A DNA stretch of 9,378 nt from an uncultured Tabrizicola sp. (GTDB lineage Bacteria; Pseudomonadota; Alphaproteobacteria; Rhodobacterales; Rhodobacteraceae), in contig CALLZQ010000618.1 in the NCBI GenBank assembly GCA_937858255.1, forward strand, positions 1-9,378, written 5' to 3'. The notes beneath the pieces were generated by a model. It worked only from the letters and a program-made list of their open reading frames with translations, was not told the origin of the DNA and searched no databases. Made by a program: the position numbers and the translations under genes. This document shows, one piece after another, positions 1 to 7,360 of the stretch; position 1 is the first letter of the stretch; each line of letters opens with the position of its first letter.

Positions 1-1
1 G

Positions 2-745
2 GTGCCGGTGACCTATACCGGCCTTGCCGAAGGCGATATCGACATCTTCCTTGGCAACTGGATGCCCACGATGGAGGCCGACATTGCCCCCTACCGCGAT
101 GCAGGCAAGGTCGAGACCATCCGCACCAACCTTGAGGGCGCCAAATACACGCTGGCAACCAATGCCGCTGGCGCTGCGGCCGGGATCAGCGATTTTGCCA
201 ATATCAAGGATCAGAAAGACGCCCTGGGTGGCAAGATCTACGGGATCGAGCCGGGCAATGACGGCAACCGTCTGATCATGGACATGATCGCCAGCGGCCC
301 CTTTGGCCTCGATGGCTTTGAGATCGTCGAATCCTCGGAACAGGGGATGCTCGCCGCTGTGGCCAAGGCCGACAAGGCGGGTGAGCCGATCGTCTTCCTC
401 GGCTGGGAACCCCACCCGATGAACGCGAACTTCAAGATGACCTATCTGACCGGGGGCGACGACTATTTTGGCCCGAACCTGGGCGGCGCCGTGGTCGATA
501 CCAACACCCGCGCCGGTTATGCCGCTGAATGCCCGAACACCGGCAAATTCCTGCAAAACCTCGGCTTCTCGCTGGCCATGGAAAACGAGATCATGGGCGC
601 GATCCTGAACGACGGCGCCGATCCCGCCGAGGCGGCCAAGACCTGGCTCGCGGCCAATCCTGCCACCTGGGAAGCCTGGCTGGACGGCGTGACGGCCAAG
701 GATGGCAGCGATGCCAAGGCCGCCGTCGCGACCGCGCTGAACTGA
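2..745 (+). CDS. choX: Choline ABC transporter substrate-binding protein ChoX (5' truncated)
   Basis: This is the C-terminal 247 residues of a periplasmic quaternary-amine binding protein. The true start, signal peptide and roughly the first 70 residues lie before the window; the GTG at position 2 is an internal valine codon. ChoX captures choline and delivers it to the ChoW/ChoV transporter. Landmarks match the characterised Sinorhizobium ChoX with a constant offset of 70: W20 in GNWMP corresponds to W90, Y49 to Y119, N86 in PGNDGNR to N156, and W135 in LGWEPHP to W205. These are the aromatic-cage and hydroxyl-contact residues as I recall them from the published structure. C177 matches the position of a disulfide cysteine. 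The remaining cage residues (W43, D45) fall outside the window. The stop is TGA at 743-745. The choice of choline over betaine or proline betaine rests on this residue pattern and on the choW and choV neighbours. Confidence 0.93.
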   Translation: MPVTYTGLAEGDIDIFLGNWMPTMEADIAPYRDAGKVETIRTNLEGAKYTLATNAAGAAAGISDFANIKDQKDALGGKIYGIEPGNDGNRLIMDMIASGPFGLDGFEIVESSEQGMLAAVAKADKAGEPIVFLGWEPHPMNANFKMTYLTGGDDYFGPNLGGAVVDTNTRAGYAAECPNTGKFLQNLGFSLAMENEIMGAILNDGADPAEAAKTWLAANPATWEAWLDGVTAKDGSDAKAAVATALN

Positions 746-771
746 GCGACGGACCAGGGGGACACGGGCGT

Positions 772-850
772 CGGGGGCTTTGCGCCCCCGGGCGGGCCGG
801 CCGGAGGCCGGGCCGCCTCCCCCGCAGGATATTTGGGAACAGATGAAGGG
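772..850 (+). repeat. Tandem-hairpin intergenic element between choX and choW (REP-like)
   Basis: The 113-bp gap between choX and choW holds two strong hairpins. The first pairs 772-778 with 784-790 (7 bp, loop TTTGC). The second pairs 791-795 with 813-817 and 797-802 with 806-811, with one G-G mismatch and a GGA loop. Neither is followed by a T tract, so neither looks like a simple terminator. A trailing block with CCCCCGCAGGATATTTGGG and then AGATGAAGGGG follows and contains the choW ribosome binding site. Paired GC hairpins followed by a GATATTT...GAAG block resemble intergenic elements I associate with Rhodobacteraceae genomes; that recollection is unverified. In transporter operons such structures often protect upstream mRNA, keeping the binding protein in excess over the membrane subunits. 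Confidence 0.6.
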
Positions 851-858
851 GGGCGGCC

Positions 859-1692
859 GTGCTTGACTGGCTGACGGACAGCAAGATCCCGGTGGGCAAG
901 GCGGCAAAGGCGGTCTTTGACTGGATGAACGATCATCTGGGCGGGCTGTTTGACGCCATGTCTGCGGTGCTGGAGGCGATGATCGAGGCGATCCTGTGGT
1001 GTCTGGAGGCGCCGCATCCGCTGATCTTGATCGCTCTGATCCTGGTCGCGACATGGTTCGGACATCGGAGCTGGAAGCTCTGTCTGGGCGTTCTTGCCGG
1101 GTTTCTGTTCATCCTCAACCAAGGCTATTGGGACGAGACGATGGAGAGCCTGACGCTGATCCTCTCGGCCTGTGTGGTCTGCATGGGGTTGGGGGTGCCG
1201 ATTGGTATCGCAGCGGCGCATCGGCCCCGGCTTTATGCCGCGCTGTCGCCGGTGCTGGATCTGATGCAGACCCTGCCCACCTTTGTCTATCTGATCCCGG
1301 CTATCGTGTTCTTTGGCCTTGGTATGGTGCCGGGGCTGATTGCCACGGGGATCTTTGTCTTGCCCGCCCCGATCCGGCTGACGCATCTGGGGGTGAGTTC
1401 GACCCCCGTCGCGCTGGTCGAGGCAGCGACCGCCTTTGGCGCGACGCCCCGGCAACTGTTGTGGAAGGTCGAGTTGCCCTATGCCCTGCCGCAGATCATG
1501 GCGGGGCTGAACCAGACCATCATGCTGTCGCTGTCGATGGTGGTGATCGCGGCGCTGGTCGGGGCCAATGGTCTTGGTGTGCCGGTGGTAAGGGCGCTGA
1601 ACTCGGTCAATACCGCGCTGGGGTTTGAATCGGGCTTTATCATTGTCGTCGTGGCAATCCTGCTCGACCGGATGCTGAGGGTGAAGTCATGA
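859..1692 (+). CDS. choW: Choline ABC transporter permease ChoW
   Basis: The product is a 277-residue inner-membrane permease of the ProW/OpuAB type, forming the channel for choline delivered by ChoX. Hydrophobic segments are visible around residues 54-66, 74-87, 98-119, 141-172 and 220-243, with a last one at 257-270. The EAA loop that contacts the ATPase runs from E188 through G194 to P207 (EAATAFGATPRQLLW). The N-terminal region (WLTDSKIPVG, then an amphipathic stretch) is typical of the family, and the length matches the usual 275-285 residues. The chosen start is GTG at 859, preceded by an AAGGGGGG ribosome binding site at about 846-853. An ATG at 843 opens only an eight-codon frame that overlaps this start. 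The stop overlaps the choV start by 4 bp (ATGA), indicating translational coupling. No frameshift or truncation is seen. Confidence 0.94.
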   Translation: MLDWLTDSKIPVGKAAKAVFDWMNDHLGGLFDAMSAVLEAMIEAILWCLEAPHPLILIALILVATWFGHRSWKLCLGVLAGFLFILNQGYWDETMESLTLILSACVVCMGLGVPIGIAAAHRPRLYAALSPVLDLMQTLPTFVYLIPAIVFFGLGMVPGLIATGIFVLPAPIRLTHLGVSSTPVALVEAATAFGATPRQLLWKVELPYALPQIMAGLNQTIMLSLSMVVIAALVGANGLGVPVVRALNSVNTALGFESGFIIVVVAILLDRMLRVKS

Positions 1693-2720
1693 GTGCCGTC
1701 GAGTTTGACCGCGTTTCCATCGTCTTTGGCGATCACCCGGACCGCGCCCTGCCCTTGATGGACAAGGGACAGAGCCGGGCGGAAATTCAGGCCGCGACCG
1801 GGCAGGTTCTGGGCGTGCATGACTGCTCACTCAGCGTGGCCGAGGGCGAGATTCTGGTGCTGATGGGCCTGTCAGGATCCGGCAAATCGACGCTGTTGCG
1901 CGGGGTCAACGGGCTGAACCCGGTGGTGCGGGGCGAGGTGCGGGTGCATGACGGCAAGGGCATGGTCTCTGTCACCCATGCCGACAAGGCCACGTTGCGA
2001 CAATTGCGGCTGAGCCGTATCGCCATGGTATTTCAGCAATTCGGCCTCTTGCCCTGGCGCACCGTACGCGAAAATGTCGGGCTGGGGCTGGAGCTGGCCG
2101 GGCTGACCCCGGCCGAGCGGCGCGCGCGGGTGGACCGGCAGTTGGAACTGGTCAACCTGACCCAATGGGCCGAGCGGCGGGTGGGCGATCTGTCAGGCGG
2201 GATGCAGCAGCGCGTCGGCCTTGCCCGCGCCTTTGTCACCGAGGCGCCGATCCTGTTGATGGATGAGCCGTTTTCGGCCCTTGACCCGCTGATCCGCGCC
2301 AAGTTGCAGGATGAACTCCTGGAACTTCAGCAAAAACTGAAGCGCACCATCATCTTCGTCAGTCACGATCTGGATGAGGCGTTCAAAATCGGCAATCGCA
2401 TCGCGCTGATGGAGGGGGGGCGGATCGTTCAATGCGGCAATGCGCGCGAAATCATCGCCAATCCGGTTGATGATTATGTGCAGGATTTCGTCTCACATAT
2501 GAACCCGCTGACCGTGCTGACGGCTGCCGATGTGATGGAGGCAGGCGCCTCGGACGCGCCCTCAGTCGATGCCGAGATGCCGGTCAAAGAGGTGATGGCA
2601 CGGCTGCGCGACGGGGCGACAGAGCTTGCAGTCACGCAAGCCGGTCGGCAGATTGGGGTTTTGCGGCCTGCCTCGGTCATGGGGCGGCTGCTTGATCCGC
2701 AAAGGGGGGCCGAGAGATGA
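1689..2720 (+). CDS. choV: Choline ABC transporter ATP-binding protein ChoV
   Basis: The product is a 343-residue cytoplasmic ATPase of the glycine betaine/choline (ProV/OpuAA) subfamily that powers ChoW. Visible motifs are Walker A GLSGSGKST (60-68), Q-loop FQQFGLLPW (115-123), signature LSGGMQQR (168-175), Walker B ILLMDEP (188-194) with catalytic E193, D-loop SALDP (196-200), and switch H226 in FVSHD. The N-terminal extension (residues 1-40) before the core is normal for ProV-like subunits. Residues from about 272 to 343 form a short regulatory tail with faint CBS-like character, shorter than the two full CBS domains of ProV. The start is ATG at 1689, overlapping the choW stop, and its own stop overlaps the next gene in the same ATGA arrangement. 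The ABC role is certain; choline specificity comes from the operon. Confidence 0.94.
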   Translation: MSAVEFDRVSIVFGDHPDRALPLMDKGQSRAEIQAATGQVLGVHDCSLSVAEGEILVLMGLSGSGKSTLLRGVNGLNPVVRGEVRVHDGKGMVSVTHADKATLRQLRLSRIAMVFQQFGLLPWRTVRENVGLGLELAGLTPAERRARVDRQLELVNLTQWAERRVGDLSGGMQQRVGLARAFVTEAPILLMDEPFSALDPLIRAKLQDELLELQQKLKRTIIFVSHDLDEAFKIGNRIALMEGGRIVQCGNAREIIANPVDDYVQDFVSHMNPLTVLTAADVMEAGASDAPSVDAEMPVKEVMARLRDGATELAVTQAGRQIGVLRPASVMGRLLDPQRGAER

Positions 2721-3301
2721 CCAAACCGATCAGCCGTTTTCCCTTGGCGCCGCTCGACAGCCTGCCCGGGGATCTGGCGCAACGTATCGGGGTGGTTGCC
2801 GAAAAGTCGGGATTCGTGCCCAATATCTTTCTGGCCATGGCGCACCGCCCAGATGAGCTGCGCGCCTTCATGGATTATCATGACGCGCTGATGGAAAAGC
2901 CGGGCGGGCTGAGCAAGGCCGAGCGTGAATTGATCGTTGTCGCGACCAGTTCCGCCAATGATTGCCAATATTGCGTAGTGGCGCATGGGGCGATCCTACG
3001 GATCCGGGCCAAGAACCCGCAGATTGCCGATCAGGTGGCGGTCAACTGGCGCAAGGCCGACCTGACGGCGCGCGAGGCGGCGATGGTCCAATATGCGATC
3101 AAGGTCGCGCTGAGGGCGCAAGAAATCGTGCCTGAGGATCATCAGGCCCTGACCGATGCCGGCTTTACACAGGATGAGATCTGGGACATCGGCGCCATCA
3201 CCGCCTTTTTCGGTCTGTCGAACCGGATCGTGAATATGGCGACGATCCGGCCGAATGACGAGTTTTACGCCTTGGGCCGGGACATCCCGATCAGGGGGTG
3301 A
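2717..3301 (+). CDS. AhpD-like peroxidase-related protein (carboxymuconolactone decarboxylase family)
   Basis: The product is a 194-residue all-helical protein of the AhpD/CMD superfamily, of the type annotated as 'uncharacterized peroxidase-related enzyme'. The redox centre is CQYCVVAH: C83 and C86 form the CXXC pair, H90 follows, and E71 lies 12 residues before the first cysteine. This is the E-C-C-H spacing of Mycobacterium AhpD (E118, C130, C133, H137). The histidine that sits between the cysteines in AhpD is tyrosine here, so the proton relay is not identical and peroxidase activity is not assured. No signal peptide or membrane segment is seen, so it is probably cytoplasmic. Its ATG overlaps the choV stop by 4 bp, placing it in the choline transport operon. 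The family call is firm; substrate and role are unknown. Confidence 0.85.
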   Translation: MTKPISRFPLAPLDSLPGDLAQRIGVVAEKSGFVPNIFLAMAHRPDELRAFMDYHDALMEKPGGLSKAERELIVVATSSANDCQYCVVAHGAILRIRAKNPQIADQVAVNWRKADLTAREAAMVQYAIKVALRAQEIVPEDHQALTDAGFTQDEIWDIGAITAFFGLSNRIVNMATIRPNDEFYALGRDIPIRG

Positions 3302-3424
3302 GATTGGCTTCCCCGACGGGGACGCATCTCAGACGTTGCAACTTCAATGACTTAGGTTCTGATCTTTACGATCTGGTAAGGATTGGGCCATCCGGGGGCG
3401 GCAAAAACGCCCCCCGGTTGATCC
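3302..3424. other. Convergent intergenic region between the AhpD-like gene and topA
   Basis: This is the 123-bp gap where the plus-strand choline operon meets the minus-strand topA. It holds a small 5-bp hairpin just after the AhpD-like stop (3310-3314 with 3318-3322, loop GAC) and a stronger stem-loop at 3392-3417 listed separately. No supportable open frame or RNA gene was seen in the remainder. Confidence 0.6.
3392..3417. terminator. Stem-loop between convergent genes, possible bidirectional terminator
   Basis: Positions 3394-3400 (GGGGGCG) pair with 3408-3414 (CGCCCCC) around a GCAAAAA loop. CC at 3392-3393 and GG at 3416-3417 extend the stem past one bulged C. It lies 7 bp beyond the topA stop and 90 bp beyond the AhpD-like stop, a position suited to ending both transcripts. 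The weakness is the lack of a T tract after the stem on either strand; the A/T run is in the loop instead. Confidence 0.45.
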
Positions 3425-6097
3425 CTATTCCTTGGCAGCCTTTTTGGCCGCTGGCTTCTTGGCAGCGGCCTTTTTAGCGGCAGGCTTGGCGGCGGCCTTC
3501 TTTGGCGCGGCCTTTTTCTTGGTGCCCTTGGCGCCGGCCTTGGCGGCGATCAACTCCAGCGCCTGATCCAGCGTCACCTCTTCGGGGGTCATCTCCTTGG
3601 GCAGCGTCGCGTTGACCTTTTCCCACTTCACATAAGGCCCATAGCGGCCTGACATGACCTGAATCGCCCCGCCCTCTGGGTGTTCGCCCAATTCGCGCAG
3701 CGGCGCCGGGGCACCGCCCCCCCGCGCCCACGTGTCGCCTTTTGCGCCAACACCTCCACCGCGCGATTCATGCCGATGGTAAAGACCTCTTCGACATCAG
3801 GCAGGTTCGCATAAACGGCGTTATGTTTGACATAGGGGCCATAGCGGCCGATCCCGGCCTCGACAACGGCGCCATCCTCGGGGTGCTGGCCAATCCGGCG
3901 GGGCAGCGACAACAGCTCCAGCGCCCGCTCGAGCGTCAGGCTGTCCGGCGCCCAGCCCTTGGGCAGGCTGGCACGCGGCGGTTTCTTCACTGGCCTCACC
4001 GCGCTGCACATAGGGCCCGAACCGGCCCGAGCGGACCGAGATATCGTTGCCCTCTTCATCCTGACCCAGCACCTTGCCATCGGCGGTCACACCATCCTCG
4101 GCGCCCGAGATGGGGCGTGTATAGCGGCATTCCGGGTAATTGCCGCAACCGATAAAAGCCCCGCCCGAACGCGCGGTCTTCAGATGCAGGCGGCCCGTCC
4201 CACAGGTCGGGCAGAGGCGCGGATCGCCCCCGTCTGCCCGCGGCGGGTAAAGATGCGGAGAAAGGAAATCGTCAATCTTTTCGAGCACTTCGCCAATCCG
4301 CAGATCGGCGGTCTCGGCCACGGCTGCGGAAAAGTCGCGCCAGAACCGCGCCAGCACTTCCTTATATTCGCGGTCACCCGCCGAGACATCATCGAGTTCG
4401 TTTTCCAGATCGGCGGTGAAATCATATTCCACATAGCGACGGAAGAAATTGGTCAGGAAGGCCGTGACCAGTCGCCCCTTATCCTCGGGGATCAGCCGGT
4501 TCCTGTCCTTGCGGACATATTCGCGGTCCTGGATCGTCGAGAGGACCGAAGCATAGGTCGAGGGCCGGCCGATCCCCAGTTCCTCCATCCGCTTGACCAG
4601 CGTCGCCTCGGTATAGCGGGGCGGCGGCTGGGTAAAGCTCTGGCTGCCGAGGATGGCCCCGTCGGGGCTGATGACGGCGGAACGGGTGCGGGTATCGCTG
4701 CTATTGTCCACCACCTCGCCCTCGGCGGCCTCGCGGGCGGCCTTGGCAAAAGCGGGGCGAAGGGCGCCGGGCTGCGGCTTGGCCGTCTCGCCCTGCATGA
4801 TCTGTGGCAGGCGACCACCCTCTTCGTCCTCATCGTCGCGGCCCTCGTCATAGACCTTGAGGAACCCGTCAAACAACACGACCTGCCCGGTGGACCGCAG
4901 CCCCACCTGACCATCGGGGCTGGCGATATCGACAGTGGTCCGCTCCAGCCGTGCGGCCGCCATCTGGCTGGCAATGGTGCGCTTCCAGATCAGATCATAG
5001 AGCCGCGCCTGATCGGCTTCGGAAAGTTTGAGCTTTTCCGGGCCCTTGGCCATGTCGGTGGGGCGGATGCATTCATGCGCTTCCTGCGCGTTCTTGGCCT
5101 TGTTTTTGTACATCCGCGGCGAGTCCGGGACGTATTCGGCGCCGAAGCGGCCCTTGATCGCCTCCCGTGCGGCCATCACCGCCTCGGGCGCCATGTCGAT
5201 GCCGTCGGTCCGCATATAGGTGATGTGCCCGGCCTCATAGAGACGCTGCGCCGCGTTCATGCACTGCTTGGCCCCCATGCCGAATTTGCGGCTGGCCTCT
5301 TGTTGCAGGGTTGATGTCATGAAGGGCGGATGGGGGTTGCGGGCGGCGGGCTTTGCCTCGACCGATTGGACGGTCAAAGTTCGGGAAGTGACAGCTTTGA
5401 CGGCAATTTCGGCGGCCTCGAACGTCGGAATGTCGAATTTGTCCAATTTTCTGCCGCCCAGCACGGTCAGGCGGGCCTGATAGTCCTGCCCGCGTGGCGT
5501 GGTCAGGGCGGCGGTCACAGACCAGTATTCGCGGGGACGAAAGGCCTCGATCTCCATCTCACGCTCGACGATCAGGCGCAGGCAGACCGATTGCACCCGA
5601 CCCGCGCTGCGGGCACCCGGCAGCTTGCGCCACAGCACGGGCGAGAGGGTAAAGCCCACCAGATAATCCAGCGCGCGGCGGGCCAGATAGGCCTCGACCA
5701 AGGGCGTGTCGATATCGCGCGGCGCCCCCATCGCCTTGGTCACCGCATCCTTGGTGATGGCGTTAAAGGTGACGCGGCTAACCTTCTTGCCCTTCTTCAG
5801 GCTGGAGGCGAGCGCTTCGCGCAAGTGCCACGAAATCGCCTCGCCCTCACGATCAGGGTCGGTGGCAAGGATCAGCGTGTCATCGGATTTCAGCGCCTCG
5901 GCAATCGCCTTGACATGCTTGCGCGAGTCGGCCGCAACCTCCCATGTCATGTCAAAATCATGTTCGGGATCGACCGATCCATCCTTGGCCGGCAGGTCCC
6001 GCACATGCCCGTAAGAGGCCAGAACCGTGTAATCGGATCCCAGATATTTGTTGATTGTCTTGGCTTTGGCCGGGGATTCGACAACGACGACTGGCAT
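3425..6097 (-). CDS. topA: DNA topoisomerase I (type IA), with two frameshifts near the 3' end
   Basis: TopA relaxes negative supercoils behind RNA polymerase. In order: Toprim domain with E7 ([11 protein letters not shown]) and DPDREGE at 80-86; catalytic Y294 in [19 protein letters not shown] at about 489-499; IGRPSTYA at 510-517; a C4 zinc finger at about 630-658; three C-terminal repeats marked GRFGPYV or GRYGPYV; and a Lys/Ala-rich tail. The reading frame breaks twice. The start frame holds from 6097 to about 3985 and would end at 3821 (758 residues). The next stretch, with repeat 2, is one frame over until about 3720. Repeat 3 and the tail are back in the original frame. Joined, the gene spans 891 codons, a normal length. 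The ATG at 6097 has AAGGGA 5 bases upstream. Sequencing error is the likeliest cause, because topA is usually essential; real C-terminal truncation is the alternative. Confidence 0.9.
3717..3723 (-). other. Frameshift site 2 in topA: run of seven G on the coding strand
   Basis: The plus strand reads seven C here, in the context CACCG-C7-GCGCC broken at this run. Upstream on the coding strand the good frame reads [12 protein letters not shown]. Downstream the good frame reads [13 protein letters not shown]. One extra G in the run would join them without a break ([15 protein letters not shown]). Single-base loss in a homopolymer is the most common sequencing or consensus error, and it is also a natural slippage hotspot. 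Confidence 0.75.
3979..3992 (-). other. Frameshift site 1 in topA
   Basis: On the coding strand the original frame reads [10 protein letters not shown] and the shifted frame then reads [12 protein letters not shown]. Both halves look like continuous TopA C-terminal sequence, so the shift lies in the short GAAGAAACCGCC stretch. Restoring the frame needs one base removed or two (modulo 3) added. No long homopolymer is present, only AAA, so this site is less easily explained as a run-length error than the second one. Confidence 0.65.
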
Positions 6098-6135
6098 AAA
6101 ATTCCCTTATCCGCACTGGCCCAACAGGGCGCGGC

Positions 6136-6165
6136 AAGATGTGGGCGAAGCGGGATGATTGTCAA
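6136..6165 (-). promoter_or_regulatory. Candidate sigma70-type promoter for topA
   Basis: On the minus strand a consensus -35 box TTGACA (6165-6160) is followed after 18 bases by CATCTT (6141-6136). It ends about 39 bases before the topA ATG, in the 102-bp dprA-topA gap. The -10 box is weak (three of six consensus bases), a pattern common in GC-rich alphaproteobacteria. It would let topA be transcribed independently of dprA. Confidence 0.4.
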
Positions 6166-6199
6166 TGCAGCATTCCGCAGCGGGCCCGACAGGGGGGAT

Positions 6200-7360
6200 T
6201 CAGCAGATGCGGCTGACCATGCCACCGGGCGCGCGCTGTACCTGACCGTCCAGTTCCAGCGTGACCAATTGCGCCAACACCGTCCCCGGCGGCAGCGCCA
6301 GATCACGGATCAGTTGGTCTTCGGCCAGCGGGCTGGGGCCCAGCCGGTCAAGGATGCGCCGATGCAGGGCAGAGATATCCGAAAGTGGCCGCTGTGCCGG
6401 CGCGGGGCCGGGCAGCGGTTCGGCGTCGACCAGATCGGCGGGGTCGATCCTCTCTGCCCGGGAAAAGGGCAAAACGCGGCCCCCGATCACCTCCAGCACA
6501 TCTTGCGGGCCACGCACAAGGCTGGCCCCGTCTCGGATCAAAAGGTTGCAGCCGGTGGCGCGGGCGTCGAACGGATGCCCCGGTACGGCCAGCACCTCTC
6601 GCCCCTGATCCAGTGCGGCCCTCGCCGTCAGCAAGCTGCCCGAGCGGGCGGCGGCCTCGACCACCACCACGGCACGGGCCAGACCCGACACGACGCGATT
6701 GCGCTGCGGGAAATGCCGGGCCTGCGGTTGCAGCCCGATACATTGCTCTGACACCAGACAGCCCTGACGGGCGATCTGGTCGGCGAGCGGCGCATTCTCT
6801 TCGGGGTAGGCCACATCGACCCCCCCTGCCAGCACCGCCACCGTACCGGTGGCCAGACTGGCGCGATGCGATTCGGCATCAATTCCCCGCGCCATGCCCG
6901 AAACCGTGACGAAACCGGCCTGCCCGACCCCCTCAGCCAGACGGCGGGCCATCCGCAACCCGAGGCTGGAGGCATTGCGCGCCCCCACCAGCGCCACCAT
7001 CGGTCGGGCAAGCAGACTGTCATCACCGCGCACCCAAAGCACCGGCGGCGCATCGGGCAGGTCGATCAGGGCGGCGGGGTAGCGCGGGTCGCCCCAGGTG
7101 ATCAGCCTCGCGCCGATCCGCTGCCCGTCGGCGAGTTCGCGGCGAACCACCTCGACAGGACAGGGTGAATAATTCTCGATCCCCGAGGCGCGGGCCAGTT
7201 CCGGCAGCGCCCTCAGCGCGGCAGCGGCATTGCCATGCTCGGCCATCAGCCGGTGCCAGGTCACGGCGCCCACGCGACGGGAGCGAATGAGACGAAGGCG
7301 ATCCACCGGGTCATCGTCCAGGGGTGTGGGGTGGGGTGTGGGTTTGGATGTCAGTCCCAT
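6200..7360 (-). CDS. dprA: DNA processing protein DprA (Smf family)
   Basis: The product is a 386-residue cytoplasmic protein that binds incoming single-stranded DNA and loads RecA during natural transformation; it is conserved even in species not known to be competent. The Rossmann-like core shows VALVGARNAS (122-131), SGMARGIDAESH (154-165), AVLAGGVDVAYP (175-186), FPQRNRVVSGLARA (217-230) and VVEAAARSGSLLTA (233-246). Residues from about 325 to the end resemble the DprA C-terminal winged-helix domain, and the N-terminal 20-60 region fits the usual helical segment. Residues 7-13 are a PTPHPTP stretch, encoded by an imperfect GGGGTGTGGG direct repeat. The chosen start is ATG at 7360 with GAGGCGG just upstream. 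It is followed by topA on the same strand, a frequent alphaproteobacterial arrangement. No broken motif was seen. Confidence 0.95.
   Translation of the reverse strand: MGLTSKPTPHPTPLDDDPVDRLRLIRSRRVGAVTWHRLMAEHGNAAAALRALPELARASGIENYSPCPVEVVRRELADGQRIGARLITWGDPRYPAALIDLPDAPPVLWVRGDDSLLARPMVALVGARNASSLGLRMARRLAEGVGQAGFVTVSGMARGIDAESHRASLATGTVAVLAGGVDVAYPEENAPLADQIARQGCLVSEQCIGLQPQARHFPQRNRVVSGLARAVVVVEAAARSGSLLTARAALDQGREVLAVPGHPFDARATGCNLLIRDGASLVRGPQDVLEVIGGRVLPFSRAERIDPADLVDAEPLPGPAPAQRPLSDISALHRRILDRLGPSPLAEDQLIRDLALPPGTVLAQLVTLELDGQVQRAPGGMVSRIC

Noticed and set aside
843..866. Short leader peptide frame (ATG at 843, eight codons) overlapping the choW start
   Set aside because: It has no ribosome binding site of its own, and its first codons are the choW Shine-Dalgarno run; nothing suggests translation.
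3302..3424. tRNA or small RNA gene in the convergent gap
   Set aside because: No cloverleaf, T-loop sequence or promoter-terminator pair was visible; only two simple hairpins.
3959..5314. Long plus-strand open frame (451 codons) opposite topA
   Set aside because: It lies antisense to clearly conserved TopA sequence including the active-site tyrosine region, has no recognisable motif, and is explained by GC-driven absence of stops.
5330..6751. Plus-strand open frame (473 codons) spanning the topA start and most of dprA
   Set aside because: It crosses two real minus-strand genes and their intergenic region and has no family features; it is a codon-bias shadow.
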